NCBI RefSeq assembly: GCF_030268885.1
Contig: NZ_BSSA01000030.1
Location: 1 to 64,000 of the forward strand
Direction: 5' to 3'
Length of the DNA stretch: 64,000 nucleotides
DNA from: Kitasatospora phosalacinea
Lineage (GTDB): Bacteria > Actinomycetota > Actinomycetes > Streptomycetales > Streptomycetaceae
A program made the position numbers and the translations under genes. Positions 16,821 to 24,822 of this stretch are shown in pieces. The notes below the pieces were generated by a model that had not been told where the DNA came from, did no database searches, and saw only the letters and a program-made list of their open reading frames with translations. The first letter of the stretch is position 1, and the number at the start of each line of letters is the position of its first letter.

Positions 16821-17723
16821 TCAGGACTTCACGGCACCGGACAGCAGGTCGACCCGCCAGTACCGCTGCATGCCCAGGAACAGCGCGATCAGCGGCAGGA
16901 TCGACAGCAGCGCGCCGGTGATCACCAGGGTGTACAGGGCCGGTTCGTTCGCGCCCTGCTGCAGCAGCGAGTACAGGCCCACCGTCACCGGGAACTTGTG
17001 GTCGTCGCCGAGCATGATGTACGGCAGCAGGAAGTTGTTCCAGATCGCCACGAACTGGAACAGGAACACCGTCACCAGCCCCGGCACCATCATCGGCAGC
17101 GCCACGCTCCGGAACAGCCGCCACTCCCGCGCCCCGTCCACCCGGGCCGCCTCCACCACCTCGTCCGGGATCGCCGCCTCCGCGTAGATCCGCGACAGGT
17201 AGATGCCGTACGGGGACAGGATGCTCGGCAGCAGCACCGACCAGTAGCTGTCCGCCAGGCCCGCCTTCGACATCAGCAGGTACTGCGGCACCGCCAGCGT
17301 GATCGGCGGCATCAGCACGCCCGCCAGCAGCACGTTGAACACCGCGGAGCGGCCCCGGAAGCGGTACTTGGCCAGCGCGTAGCCCGTCACGCCGGACACC
17401 GCCGCCGACAGCAGCGCGCCCGCGCCCGCGTACAGCGCCGAGTTGGCCATCCACTGCCAGTACACGCCGCCGCGGTACGAGGACAGTTCGGTCAGGTTGT
17501 CCCAGAAGCCGGAGCCCGGGGCGTAGGTGAAGGTGGTGAACAGCTCCTGGCGGCTCTTGGTCGCCGCCGTCACCACCCAGACCACCGGAACCAGGCAGTA
17601 CACCGCGCCCAGCAGCAGGAGCAGGGTCGGCGTCCAGGCCGTGCGGCGCGGGGCGGGGGCGGAGCCCTTGCGGGGCAGTGCGGGGGCGGTCCGGCGGGGA
17701 GCCGGGGCGGTCGTGGTGCTCAT
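16821..17723 (-). CDS. Carbohydrate ABC transporter permease, MalG/CUT1 type
   Basis: This 300-residue inner membrane permease has a disordered Pro/Ala/Arg N-terminus, six helices, and the EAA loop EAAIPDEVVEAARVDGAREWRLFRSVALPMMVPGL that docks the ATPase. The ATG at 17723 has GGAGG 9 nt upstream and starts 1 nt after the stop of the MalF-type gene. No ATPase gene is in the locus, as usual for Streptomyces CUT1 systems that share the MsiK ATPase encoded elsewhere. Confidence 0.92.
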   Translation of the reverse strand: MSTTTAPAPRRTAPALPRKGSAPAPRRTAWTPTLLLLLGAVYCLVPVVWVVTAATKSRQELFTTFTYAPGSGFWDNLTELSSYRGGVYWQWMANSALYAGAGALLSAAVSGVTGYALAKYRFRGRSAVFNVLLAGVLMPPITLAVPQYLLMSKAGLADSYWSVLLPSILSPYGIYLSRIYAEAAIPDEVVEAARVDGAREWRLFRSVALPMMVPGLVTVFLFQFVAIWNNFLLPYIMLGDDHKFPVTVGLYSLLQQGANEPALYTLVITGALLSILPLIALFLGMQRYWRVDLLSGAVKS

Positions 17724-17724
17724 C

Positions 17725-18654
17725 TCAACTGCCTCCGTTGGCACGCTTGTTGACCAGCTTCAGGAACCCGAAGGAGAGCAGCAGGGTGGCTGCTGCGATC
17801 ACCACGGAGGTGGCGGCGGCGGAGTAGATGTTGCCCTGCACGAACGCGTCCCGGTACACCTTCATCAGCGGCGACCAGGTCGAACTCATCGAGTTCGTCA
17901 ACGGCTTGATGGTCATCGGTTCCGCGAACACCTGCAACGTGGCGATCATCGAGAAGAAGAAGGTCAGCACCAGCGACGGCGCCACCAGCGGGATCTTGAT
18001 CCGCAGCGCGATCTGCAGCTCCGAGCAGCCGTCCAGCCGGGCCGCCTCGTACAGCTCGGCCGGGAGCGCCCGCAGCGAGGTGTAGATCACGATCATGTTG
18101 AAGCCGGTGCCGCCCCACACCGCGATGTTCGCCATCGCCAGGTACAGCCCGTTGCCGTGCAGCAGGTCCGGGCCGCTCATCCCGGCCTGGGTCAGCAGGT
18201 AGTAGCCCGGGCTGACCTGCGGCAGGTACAGGAACCCCCACAGGGTGGACGCCACGATGCCCGGCACCGCGTACGGCAGGAAGATCACCAGCCGGGAGAA
18301 CGCCCCGAACCGCACCCGCGGCACGTCCAGCAGCAGTGCGAAGAACAGCGCCGCGCCCAGCATCGTCGGCACCAGCAGCGCCCCGTACAGCAGCACCCGG
18401 CCGGAGCCCGACAGCAGCTCCGGGTCCGCCAGCGCCGAGGTGTAGTTCGACAGCCCCGCCCACACCTCGGTGCGGGCGTGCGAACCCAGGCCCAGGCCCT
18501 TCACCTTCACGGCGCGCAGGCTCAGGTACACCGCGAAGCCGATCGGCAGCGCGAAGAACAGGGTGAACAGCACGGTCGCCGGGCCGAGGAAGCCGTACGG
18601 CGCGAGCGAACCGCGGCGCCGGCGGGCGCGGGCGGCGGGGGGAGGGGAGGCCAT
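17725..18654 (-). CDS. Carbohydrate ABC transporter permease, MalF/CUT1 type
   Basis: This 309-residue permease has six helices and the EAA-loop sequence LPAELYEAARLDGCSELQIALRIKIPLVAPSL. It pairs with the MalG-type protein to form the channel. The N-terminus MASPPPAARARRRRGSLAPYGFLGPA is typical. It lies 105 nt behind the binding-protein gene; that gap holds a strong hairpin which could lower permease expression relative to the binding protein. Confidence 0.92.
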   Translation of the reverse strand: MASPPPAARARRRRGSLAPYGFLGPATVLFTLFFALPIGFAVYLSLRAVKVKGLGLGSHARTEVWAGLSNYTSALADPELLSGSGRVLLYGALLVPTMLGAALFFALLLDVPRVRFGAFSRLVIFLPYAVPGIVASTLWGFLYLPQVSPGYYLLTQAGMSGPDLLHGNGLYLAMANIAVWGGTGFNMIVIYTSLRALPAELYEAARLDGCSELQIALRIKIPLVAPSLVLTFFFSMIATLQVFAEPMTIKPLTNSMSSTWSPLMKVYRDAFVQGNIYSAAATSVVIAAATLLLSFGFLKLVNKRANGGS

Positions 18655-18710
18655 GGCGGCTCCTAAGGACCTTGAGGGGTTTCGCGGGGAGGGAGGTCGG
18701 GGAGGTGAGC

Positions 18711-18742
18711 CCGGTCCGCCGCCGGGCGGAGCGGCGGACCGG
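18711..18742 (-). terminator. Hairpin between binding-protein and permease genes
   Basis: Arms CCGGTCCGCCGC (18711-18722) and GCGGCGGACCGG (18731-18742) form a 12-bp stem within the sugar transport operon. Partial terminators or mRNA-stabilising hairpins at this place are common in binding-protein transporters and raise binding protein over permeases. Function inferred. Confidence 0.6.
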
Positions 18743-18759
18743 GGGCTCGGCAGGGCGGG

Positions 18760-20073
18760 TCAGCCGACCTGGAAGCCGTTCTTCTTCAGGTCCTCGACGG
18801 TGGACTGCTGCATCGTCGACAGCGCCGGGCCGAAGTCGCCCTTGTCCTGGGCGGCCTTGCCGAAGGCGTCCTTGAACGCCGAGTACGCCACGTTGACGTT
18901 CGGGCCCCAGGCGGCCGGGGCGGTGCCCTTGGCGATCTCCGCGGCCCTGGCGTAGAAGTCGGGCTGGTTCGCGAAGAACTCGGGGGCCGCCGACAGCAGG
19001 CTGCCGGTCTGCGCCGAGGTGGCCGCCGGGTAGACGTTGACCTGCTGGACGAGGCCGGCCAGCGCCTCCGGGTCGGTGTTCAGCCAGGTCGCGAACTTCG
19101 CCGCGGCCTCCGCGTGGCCGGACTTCACGGCGCCGGTGGTCACGCCGGTCGCCGAGCCGCCCCAGCTGCCGGTCACCGAGGCGCCGGACTCCCACTGCGG
19201 CAGCGGGGCCATCGCCCACTTGCCCTTGGTGTCCGGGGCCGAGCTGGTCAGCACGCCCGGCGCCCACACCGCCGAGACCCAGCCGATCTGGGTGCCGTCG
19301 TTCAGGGCCTTGCTCCAGGCCGGGGTGTACATCGGCTGGTTGTCCACCGAGCCGTCCTTGACCAGGCCGGACCAGAAGTCGGCGACCTTCTTCGTCGCCG
19401 GGTCGTCGATCGCGACCTTCCAGCTCTCGCCCGAGGTGGTCCACCACTTGGCGCCCGCCTGCTGGGCCAGGCCCGCGAACAGGCCCGGGTCGTTGGCGGA
19501 GAAGGTGGTCAGCGACTTCTCCGGCGCCTTCTGCTTCAGCGTGCGGGCGGCGGCGGCGAACTCGTCCCAGGTGGTGGGGACCTTGAGGCCGTACTGCTCG
19601 AACAGGTCCTGGCGGTAGTAGAAGGCCAGCGGCGCGGTGTCCTCGGGGATCGCGTACACCGCGTCCGAGCCGAGCGTGACCTGCTTCCACACCCCGTCCG
19701 CGAACTGCGACTTCGCGCTCCCGGCCTGCTTGGCGATGTCGGCCAGCACGTCGTTGGAGACCAGGGTCGGCAGTGCCTGGTACTCGGCCTGGAGCAGGTC
19801 CGGGGCGTTGCCCGCCTTCGCCGCGGTGATGGTCTTGGTGACCAGGTCGTCGCCGCCGGCCTGCTTCAGCACGCTGACCTGGATGTCCGGGTGCGCCTTG
19901 TTCCAGATCTCGGCGACCTTGTCCATGTTCGGCGCCCAGGACCAGAACGTCAGCTTCACCGGGCCGGAGGCGGCCTTGGCGGAATCACCGGAACCGCCGT
20001 CGGACGAGCACGCGGACAGCACGAGCGTGCCGCACAGGGCGGCGGCCGCGGCGAGGGCGAGGCGACGGTGCAT
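18760..20073 (-). CDS. Extracellular sugar-binding lipoprotein of the ABC transporter
   Basis: This 437-residue family-1 solute-binding protein has a signal peptide MHRRLALAAAAALCGTLVLSAC with lipobox LSAC (Cys22). It is followed by a Ser/Gly-rich linker and the bacterial extracellular binding domain starting VKLTFWSWAPNMDKVAEIWNKAHPDIQVSV. It captures an oligosaccharide outside the cell for the two permeases downstream. The neighbouring GH42 enzyme suggests a beta-galactoside or galacto-oligosaccharide. Its ribosome site GGGAGG sits inside a small inverted repeat at 20075-20090. Confidence 0.92.
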   Translation of the reverse strand: MHRRLALAAAAALCGTLVLSACSSDGGSGDSAKAASGPVKLTFWSWAPNMDKVAEIWNKAHPDIQVSVLKQAGGDDLVTKTITAAKAGNAPDLLQAEYQALPTLVSNDVLADIAKQAGSAKSQFADGVWKQVTLGSDAVYAIPEDTAPLAFYYRQDLFEQYGLKVPTTWDEFAAAARTLKQKAPEKSLTTFSANDPGLFAGLAQQAGAKWWTTSGESWKVAIDDPATKKVADFWSGLVKDGSVDNQPMYTPAWSKALNDGTQIGWVSAVWAPGVLTSSAPDTKGKWAMAPLPQWESGASVTGSWGGSATGVTTGAVKSGHAEAAAKFATWLNTDPEALAGLVQQVNVYPAATSAQTGSLLSAAPEFFANQPDFYARAAEIAKGTAPAAWGPNVNVAYSAFKDAFGKAAQDKGDFGPALSTMQQSTVEDLKKNGFQVG

Positions 20074-20216
20074 GGATCCTCCCGAGGATCACGGAATGTC
20101 GAGTGAGGGGGCCGGGCGGCCGGCCGCCGTGCGAGGGGGTGCGCGGCGGCCCGCCCGGGGGAGTGGTGCGGGGACTGCTCGGGCCGCGGCGGGTGGGGCA
20201 GGAGCCCGCCCCGCCG

Positions 20217-20232
20217 CTGTGCACGTTCACAG
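20217..20232. promoter_or_regulatory. LacI-type operator, copy 1
   Basis: CTGTGCACGTTCACAG is a near-perfect dyad around ACGT with one mismatched pair. It lies 144 bp before the binding-protein start and overlaps the putative leftward -10 (20229-20234). Copy 2 is exactly 100 bp further. Confidence 0.8.
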
Positions 20233-20259
20233 TACGGAAACCTGGGAGACACTTGTCAA
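20229..20259 (-). promoter_or_regulatory. Putative leftward promoter of the sugar transport operon
   Basis: On the minus strand TTGACA (20259-20254) and TACTGT (20234-20229) are 19 nt apart. The -10 overlaps operator copy 1, so repressor binding would block transcription of the transporter operon. The spacing is slightly long. Confidence 0.45.
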
Positions 20260-20312
20260 TGCCTGAGCTCGTACGGTTATCTGGGCGAGACACAACGACA
20301 CCCGAAGGTGAC

Positions 20313-20332
20313 TAGGGTGTGCACGTTCACAG
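20313..20332 (+). promoter_or_regulatory. LacI-type operator copy 2 overlapping the beta-galactosidase -10
   Basis: GTGTGCACGTTCACAG (20317-20332) repeats copy 1 except the first base. TAGGGT at 20313-20318 is a good -10 for the gene starting at 20354 and overlaps the operator. No clear -35 was seen. The rest of 20074-20353 holds no gene. Confidence 0.75.
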
Positions 20333-20353
20333 TTCTTCACGAGGGAGCACACC

Positions 20354-22390
20354 ATGGCCCACCCGAGGTACCCCCGCCCGCTCGGCCTCGACCCGCTCGC
20401 CTACGGCGGCGACTACAACCCCGAGCAGTGGCCCGAGGAGGTCTGGGCCGAGGACGTCCGCCTGATGCGCGAGGCCGGGGTCACCATGGTGAGCGTCGGG
20501 ATCTTCTCCTGGGCCCTGCTCGAACCCGAGCGCGGCCAGTACGAGTTCGGCTGGCTCGACCGCCTGCTCGACCTGCTGCACGCCCACGGCATCCGCGCCG
20601 ACCTGGCCACCCCCACCGTCGTCCCGCCCGCCTGGTTCTACCGCGACCACCCCGAGGCGCTGCCCGTCACCCGCGAGGGCACCCGCTACGCCTTCGGCTC
20701 CCGCGGCGCGATCTGCCACAGCTCCCCCGCCTACCAGCGCGCCGCCGTCGGGATCACCGAACAACTCGCCCGCCGCTACGGCACGCACCCCGCCGTCGCC
20801 CTCTGGCACGTCCACAACGAGTACGGCGTCCCGGTCAGCGACTGCTACTGCGAGGAGTCCGCCGCCCACTTCCGGCGCTGGCTGGGCGACCGCTACGGCA
20901 CCCTCAAGGAACTCAACTCCGCCTGGGGGACGACGTTCTGGGGCCAGTGCTACACCCGCTGGGAGGACGTCCAGCCGCCCCGCCTCACCCCCACCGCGGG
21001 CAACCCCGCCCAGCAGCTCGACTACGCCCGCTTCACCAACGACGCGGTCCTCGCCAACTTCAAGCGCGAACGCGACCTGCTGCACCGCCTCGCCCCCGGC
21101 ATCCCCGTCACCACCAACTTCATGACCGCCCTCAGCCAGTGCCAGTCCATGGACTACTGGGCCTGGGGCCGCGAGGTCGACCTGGTCTCCAACGACCACT
21201 ACCTGGTCGCCGAGGACCCGCGCAGCCAGATCAACCTCGCCATGGCCGCCGACCTCACCCGCTCCGTCGCGGCCGGCCGCCCCTGGCTGCTGCTCGAACA
21301 CTCCACCGGCGCCGTCAACTGGCAGCCCCGCAACCTCGCCAAGCGCCCCGGCGAACTCGCCCGCAACAGCCTCGCGCACGTCGCCCGCGGCTCCGAGGGC
21401 GCGATGTTCTTCCAGTGGCGGGCCTCCCGCTACGGCGCCGAGAAGTTCCACTCCGCGATGCTCCCGCACGCCGGGACCAGCAGCCGGATCTGGCGCGAAG
21501 TCGTGGCGCTGGGGCAGGAGCTGGGGTCGCTCGCGGAGATCCGCGACAGCCTGGTGCAGGCCGACGCCGCGATGCTCTGGGACTGGGAGTCCTGGTGGGC
21601 CCAGCGCCTGGAGTGGCGCCCCAGCATCGACCTGGACGCCCGCGAACGCGCCGAGTCCTGGTACACCGCCAGCTGGGACGCCCACCTCACCGTCGACTTC
21701 GCCCACCCCGAGGCCGAGCTGAGCCGCTACCCGCTGGTCGTCGTCCCCGCCCTCTACCTCACCACCGAGGCCGCCACCCACAACCTGCGCCAGTACGTCG
21801 AGAACGGCGGCGCCCTGCTGGTCTCCTGCTTCTCCGGCATCGTCGACGAGCACGACACCGTGCACCCCGGCCCGCACCCCGGCGCCCTGCGCGAGGTCCT
21901 CGGACTCACCGTCGAGGAGTTCGCCCCGCTGCGGGCCGGTGCGGACGTCCGGCTGGAGGGCACGGACGGCCGGGAGCCGCTGCGGGCCGAGGCCTGGACC
22001 GAGTACGTGCTGACCGAGGGCGCCGAGACGGTGTGGCGCTACGCCGACGGCCCCGCCGGGGGCCCCGCCGCGGGAGGGCCCGCCGTCACCCGGCACGCCC
22101 TGGGCCGCGGCCACGCCTGGTACGTCTCCGCCCGCCTCGACGGCGAGGGGCTCGCCCGGGTGCTGCGCGCCGCCGCCGCCGACGCGGGGCTGACGGAGCG
22201 CCGACTGCCGCACGACGTCGAGGTGGTGGAGCGGGTCGGCGAGCACGGCCGGTACCTCTTCGCGATCAACCACGGCGACGTCGACGTCGACCTCCCGACC
22301 ACCGGGCCGGGCGTGGAACTGCTCACCGGCGCGAGCGTCTCCGACACCCTCGCCGTCCCCGCCGGACAGACCCGGGTGCTGCGGCACTGA
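20354..22390 (+). CDS. Beta-galactosidase, glycoside hydrolase family 42
   Basis: This 678-residue protein starts with a GH42 TIM barrel (GGDYNPEQWPEEVWAEDVRLMREAGVTMVSVG). The acid/base Glu156 is in WHVHNEYG and the nucleophile Glu315 is in LLLEHSTGAVNW. A trimerisation domain (about 390-600) and a small C-terminal beta domain follow. Cysteines around residue 110-165 resemble the zinc site of some GH42 enzymes. There is no signal peptide, so it hydrolyses imported beta-galactosides in the cytoplasm. It is divergent from the sugar transporter and under a LacI-type operator. The ATG at 20354 follows GAGGGA. Confidence 0.95.
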   Translation: MAHPRYPRPLGLDPLAYGGDYNPEQWPEEVWAEDVRLMREAGVTMVSVGIFSWALLEPERGQYEFGWLDRLLDLLHAHGIRADLATPTVVPPAWFYRDHPEALPVTREGTRYAFGSRGAICHSSPAYQRAAVGITEQLARRYGTHPAVALWHVHNEYGVPVSDCYCEESAAHFRRWLGDRYGTLKELNSAWGTTFWGQCYTRWEDVQPPRLTPTAGNPAQQLDYARFTNDAVLANFKRERDLLHRLAPGIPVTTNFMTALSQCQSMDYWAWGREVDLVSNDHYLVAEDPRSQINLAMAADLTRSVAAGRPWLLLEHSTGAVNWQPRNLAKRPGELARNSLAHVARGSEGAMFFQWRASRYGAEKFHSAMLPHAGTSSRIWREVVALGQELGSLAEIRDSLVQADAAMLWDWESWWAQRLEWRPSIDLDARERAESWYTASWDAHLTVDFAHPEAELSRYPLVVVPALYLTTEAATHNLRQYVENGGALLVSCFSGIVDEHDTVHPGPHPGALREVLGLTVEEFAPLRAGADVRLEGTDGREPLRAEAWTEYVLTEGAETVWRYADGPAGGPAAGGPAVTRHALGRGHAWYVSARLDGEGLARVLRAAAADAGLTERRLPHDVEVVERVGEHGRYLFAINHGDVDVDLPTTGPGVELLTGASVSDTLAVPAGQTRVLRH

Positions 22391-22454
22391 CGCGGGCTCT
22401 CCGGCGCTGACGCGGGGGGCTGCGGCACCGACGACGCGGGTGCTGCGGCACCGA
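22374..22454 (+). repeat. Echoes of the beta-galactosidase 3' end
   Basis: The last codons and stop, GGGTGCTGCGGCACTGA (22374-22390), recur with small changes at 22415-22431 and 22438-22454. This looks like local duplication of the gene's end. No product expected. Confidence 0.6.
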
Positions 22455-22497
22455 CCGGGTCCGGCCCGGGCCGGGAGCCGCTCCTGCTTCGGAGCAC

Positions 22498-22550
22498 GCT
22501 CCCGGGCCGGAGCCCGCTCCCGGGCCGGAGCCCGCTCCCGGGCCGGGGTC
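22498..22550 (+). repeat. Tandem 18-bp repeat upstream of the P450 gene
   Basis: Unit GCTCCCGGGCCGGAGCCC occurs twice in full (22498-22515, 22516-22533) and once in part. The unit is itself palindromic around CCCGGG. Together with the echoes at 22374-22454 it accounts for most of the 300-bp gap before the P450; no gene is seen there. Confidence 0.65.
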
Positions 22551-22690
22551 GCCCCCTGGCCGGGGCGCCGGTCTCCGGAAACCGGGTGTGGCGGCCCGGG
22601 GTGACAGGTACAGTCCGAAACGGCCGACCGGGCGGGACACCCGCACCAACCGGCCGTTCCGGACACCGCAGCCCCCGGGGAGGGCCCTCG

Positions 22691-23935
22691 ATGGACGACC
22701 AGCGCTGCCCGTACCGACTCGACCCGGCCGGTGCGGACCTGCACGCCGAGACCGCCGCCCTGCGCGCCGCCGGACCGGCCGCACCGATCGAACTGCCCGG
22801 CGGCGTCACCGGCTGGTCCGTCACCGACCCCGCCCTGATCCGGCGGCTGCTCACCGATCCCCGGATCTCCAAGGACGCCGCCCGGCACTGGACCGCCGAC
22901 CTGGCCGGTGAGATACCCGCCGACTGGCCGCTGCGGATGTGGACCGACGTCCGCAACGCCCTCACCGCGTACGGCGACGAGCACGCCCGGCTGCGCCGCC
23001 TGATCGGCCCAGCCTTCACCGCCCGCCGGATCCGCGCCCTCGCCCCGGAGATCGAGCGGATCGCCGCCGAGCTCCTCGACCGGCTGGCCGCCCACCCGCC
23101 GGGCGAAGTCGTCGACCTGCGCGCCGAGTTCACCTGGGTCCTGCCGCTGCGGGTGGTCAACACCCTGCTCGGCGTGCCCGAGGAGATGCACGACGCGTTC
23201 CGCTCCACCATCGGCCGGCTCTTCGAGACCGGCACCGGCCCCGAGGAAGCCGTCCGCAACGCCGAAGCCGTCTACGCCCAACTCGCCCTGCTGGCCGAGG
23301 CCAAGCGCAAGGACCCCGGCGAGGACGTCACCACCGCGCTGATCCAGGCCCGCGACGAGGAGACCGGCACCGGCCTGGACGAGCGCGAACTCCTCGACAG
23401 CCTGCTGCTGCTCATCGGCGCCGGACACGAGACCACCGTCAACCTGCTCGGCAGCGCCGTCGTCCAACTCCTCGAGCACCCCGACCAGTTGGAGCAGATC
23501 CGGCAGGACCCGGCCCGCTGGCCCGACGCCGTCGAGGAGGCCCTGCGCCACCAGCCGCCGGTCGCCAACATCCTCCCGCGCTTCGCCGTCGAGGACGTCC
23601 ACGACGAAGCCACCGGCCTCACCTTCGCCCGCGGCGACCTGCTGGTGGTCAACTTCCTCGCCGCCGGTCGCGACACCGCCCTGCACGGGGAGGACGCCGC
23701 CGACTACGACCACACCCGGGCCACCCGCCGCGACCACCTCTCCTTCGGCCACGGCGTCCACTACTGCCTCGGCGCCGAGCTCGCCCGCCTCGAATCCCGG
23801 ATCGCCCTCACCGGGCTCTTCGGCCGCTTCCCCCGCCTCGCCCTCGCCGTCCCCGCGGCCGACCTGCGCCCCCTGCCGTCCTTCATCTCCAACGGCCCGC
23901 GCGAGCTGCCCGTCCTGTTGCACGGCCGCGACTGA
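22691..23935 (+). CDS. Cytochrome P450
   Basis: This 414-residue soluble bacterial P450 has the I-helix oxygen-activation motif GAGHETT, the K-helix ExxR in EEALRHQPP, and the heme loop FGHGVHYCLGAELARLE with Cys359 as axial ligand. Full length for the CYP105/107-like bacterial class. It oxidises an unknown substrate using electrons from a ferredoxin and reductase; neither gene is adjacent. It stands alone between the beta-galactosidase and a convergent LysE exporter. The ATG at 22691 gives a normal N-terminus; the longer upstream frame runs through repeats. Confidence 0.94.
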   Translation: MDDQRCPYRLDPAGADLHAETAALRAAGPAAPIELPGGVTGWSVTDPALIRRLLTDPRISKDAARHWTADLAGEIPADWPLRMWTDVRNALTAYGDEHARLRRLIGPAFTARRIRALAPEIERIAAELLDRLAAHPPGEVVDLRAEFTWVLPLRVVNTLLGVPEEMHDAFRSTIGRLFETGTGPEEAVRNAEAVYAQLALLAEAKRKDPGEDVTTALIQARDEETGTGLDERELLDSLLLLIGAGHETTVNLLGSAVVQLLEHPDQLEQIRQDPARWPDAVEEALRHQPPVANILPRFAVEDVHDEATGLTFARGDLLVVNFLAAGRDTALHGEDAADYDHTRATRRDHLSFGHGVHYCLGAELARLESRIALTGLFGRFPRLALAVPAADLRPLPSFISNGPRELPVLLHGRD

Positions 23936-23941
23936 CCGGGA

Positions 23942-23969
23942 CCGGCCCCGGGCGCCCGCCCGGGGCCGG
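23942..23969. terminator. Bidirectional terminator between P450 and LysE genes
   Basis: Perfect inverted repeat 23942-23954 / 23957-23969 (CCGGCCCCGGGCG and complement) in the 35-bp gap between convergent genes. Confidence 0.75.
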
Positions 23970-23970
23970 A

Positions 23971-24609
23971 TCAGTCCTTGCGGCCCGTCGCGGCGACGGT
24001 GACGCCCAGCCCGATCAGGGCGAGCCCGCCGACGCCCCCGACCAGGGAGAGCCGCTGCGGCGAACGCGCGAACCAGTCGCGGGCGGTGGCCGCGACCAGC
24101 CCCCACGCCATGTCGGACACCAGGGCGATGACGTTGAAGACCAGGCCCAGCAGCAGCATCTGCGCCGCGACGCGCCCCTGGCCGCGGTCGACGAACTGCG
24201 GCAGCACCGCGGCGAAGAACACGATGGTCTTGGGGTTGGTCACGCCGACGGTGAACCCCTCCCCGAACGTCCGCAGGCCGCTCCGCGCGGCTCCCGCCCC
24301 GCCGATCGCGGCCCGCAGCGACCCGCGCTCGCGCCACGCCCTGACGCCGAGGAACACCAGGTAGGCCGCCCCCGCCCACTTGAGCAGCGCGAAGAGCAGC
24401 ACCGAGCGCTCCACCACGGCGCCCACCCCGAACGCCACGGCCGCGACCAGGGCGTACGCGCCGGTGGTGTTCCCCGCGACCGTGGTCAGCGCGGCCCGCC
24501 GCCCGTGGGCCAGGGCCCGCCCGATCACGAACAGCACGCTCGGGCCGGGGACGACGATCAGCAGGAACGACACGGCGGCGAAGGCGAGCAAGCGGTCGGT
24601 GGACACCAT
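23971..24609 (-). CDS. LysE-family amino acid exporter
   Basis: This 212-residue membrane protein has about six helices, beginning LLAFAAVSFLLIVVPGPSVLFVIGRALAHGRRAAL. The PGP within the first helix and GVTNPKTIVFFAAVLPQF in the middle are hallmarks of the LysE/RhtB exporter family. It would export a small amino acid or derivative. The ATG at 24609 was chosen over an upstream one at 24714 because the family starts at the first helix. It is divergent from the DHA2 efflux gene. Confidence 0.9.
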   Translation of the reverse strand: MVSTDRLLAFAAVSFLLIVVPGPSVLFVIGRALAHGRRAALTTVAGNTTGAYALVAAVAFGVGAVVERSVLLFALLKWAGAAYLVFLGVRAWRERGSLRAAIGGAGAARSGLRTFGEGFTVGVTNPKTIVFFAAVLPQFVDRGQGRVAAQMLLLGLVFNVIALVSDMAWGLVAATARDWFARSPQRLSLVGGVGGLALIGLGVTVAATGRKD

Positions 24610-24771
24610 GGAGGTGATGCAAGCACAGGGCGGCCCGCCCGGCCAGCGGTTTTCCCCGCCCGGGCTTTGCCGAAGCTTTACCGCCTGGTCGTCAACTCCC
24701 GCCCGTCGTACCACCCTTGCCCCCGTCCGCCATCCGGGACGACTGGCCGGGGCGGGGGTCCGCGCAGTAAT

Positions 24772-24789
24772 TTAGTTCACATCAGCTAA
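24772..24789. promoter_or_regulatory. Putative MarR operator upstream of the DHA2 exporter
   Basis: TTAGTTCACATCAGCTAA is an AT-rich inverted repeat with TTAG/CTAA ends, 34 bp before the exporter start, in a GC-rich gap. The MarR gene downstream of the exporter is the likely partner. Nothing else was recognised in 24610-24822. Confidence 0.5.
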
Positions 24790-24822
24790 CTATCATCACG
24801 ACCTCCCAGGGGGCGGCAGGAG

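Noticed and set aside
22691..23935. P450 as part of a biosynthetic gene cluster
   Set aside because: No ferredoxin, synthase, tailoring or resistance genes are adjacent; neighbours are a beta-galactosidase and a LysE exporter.
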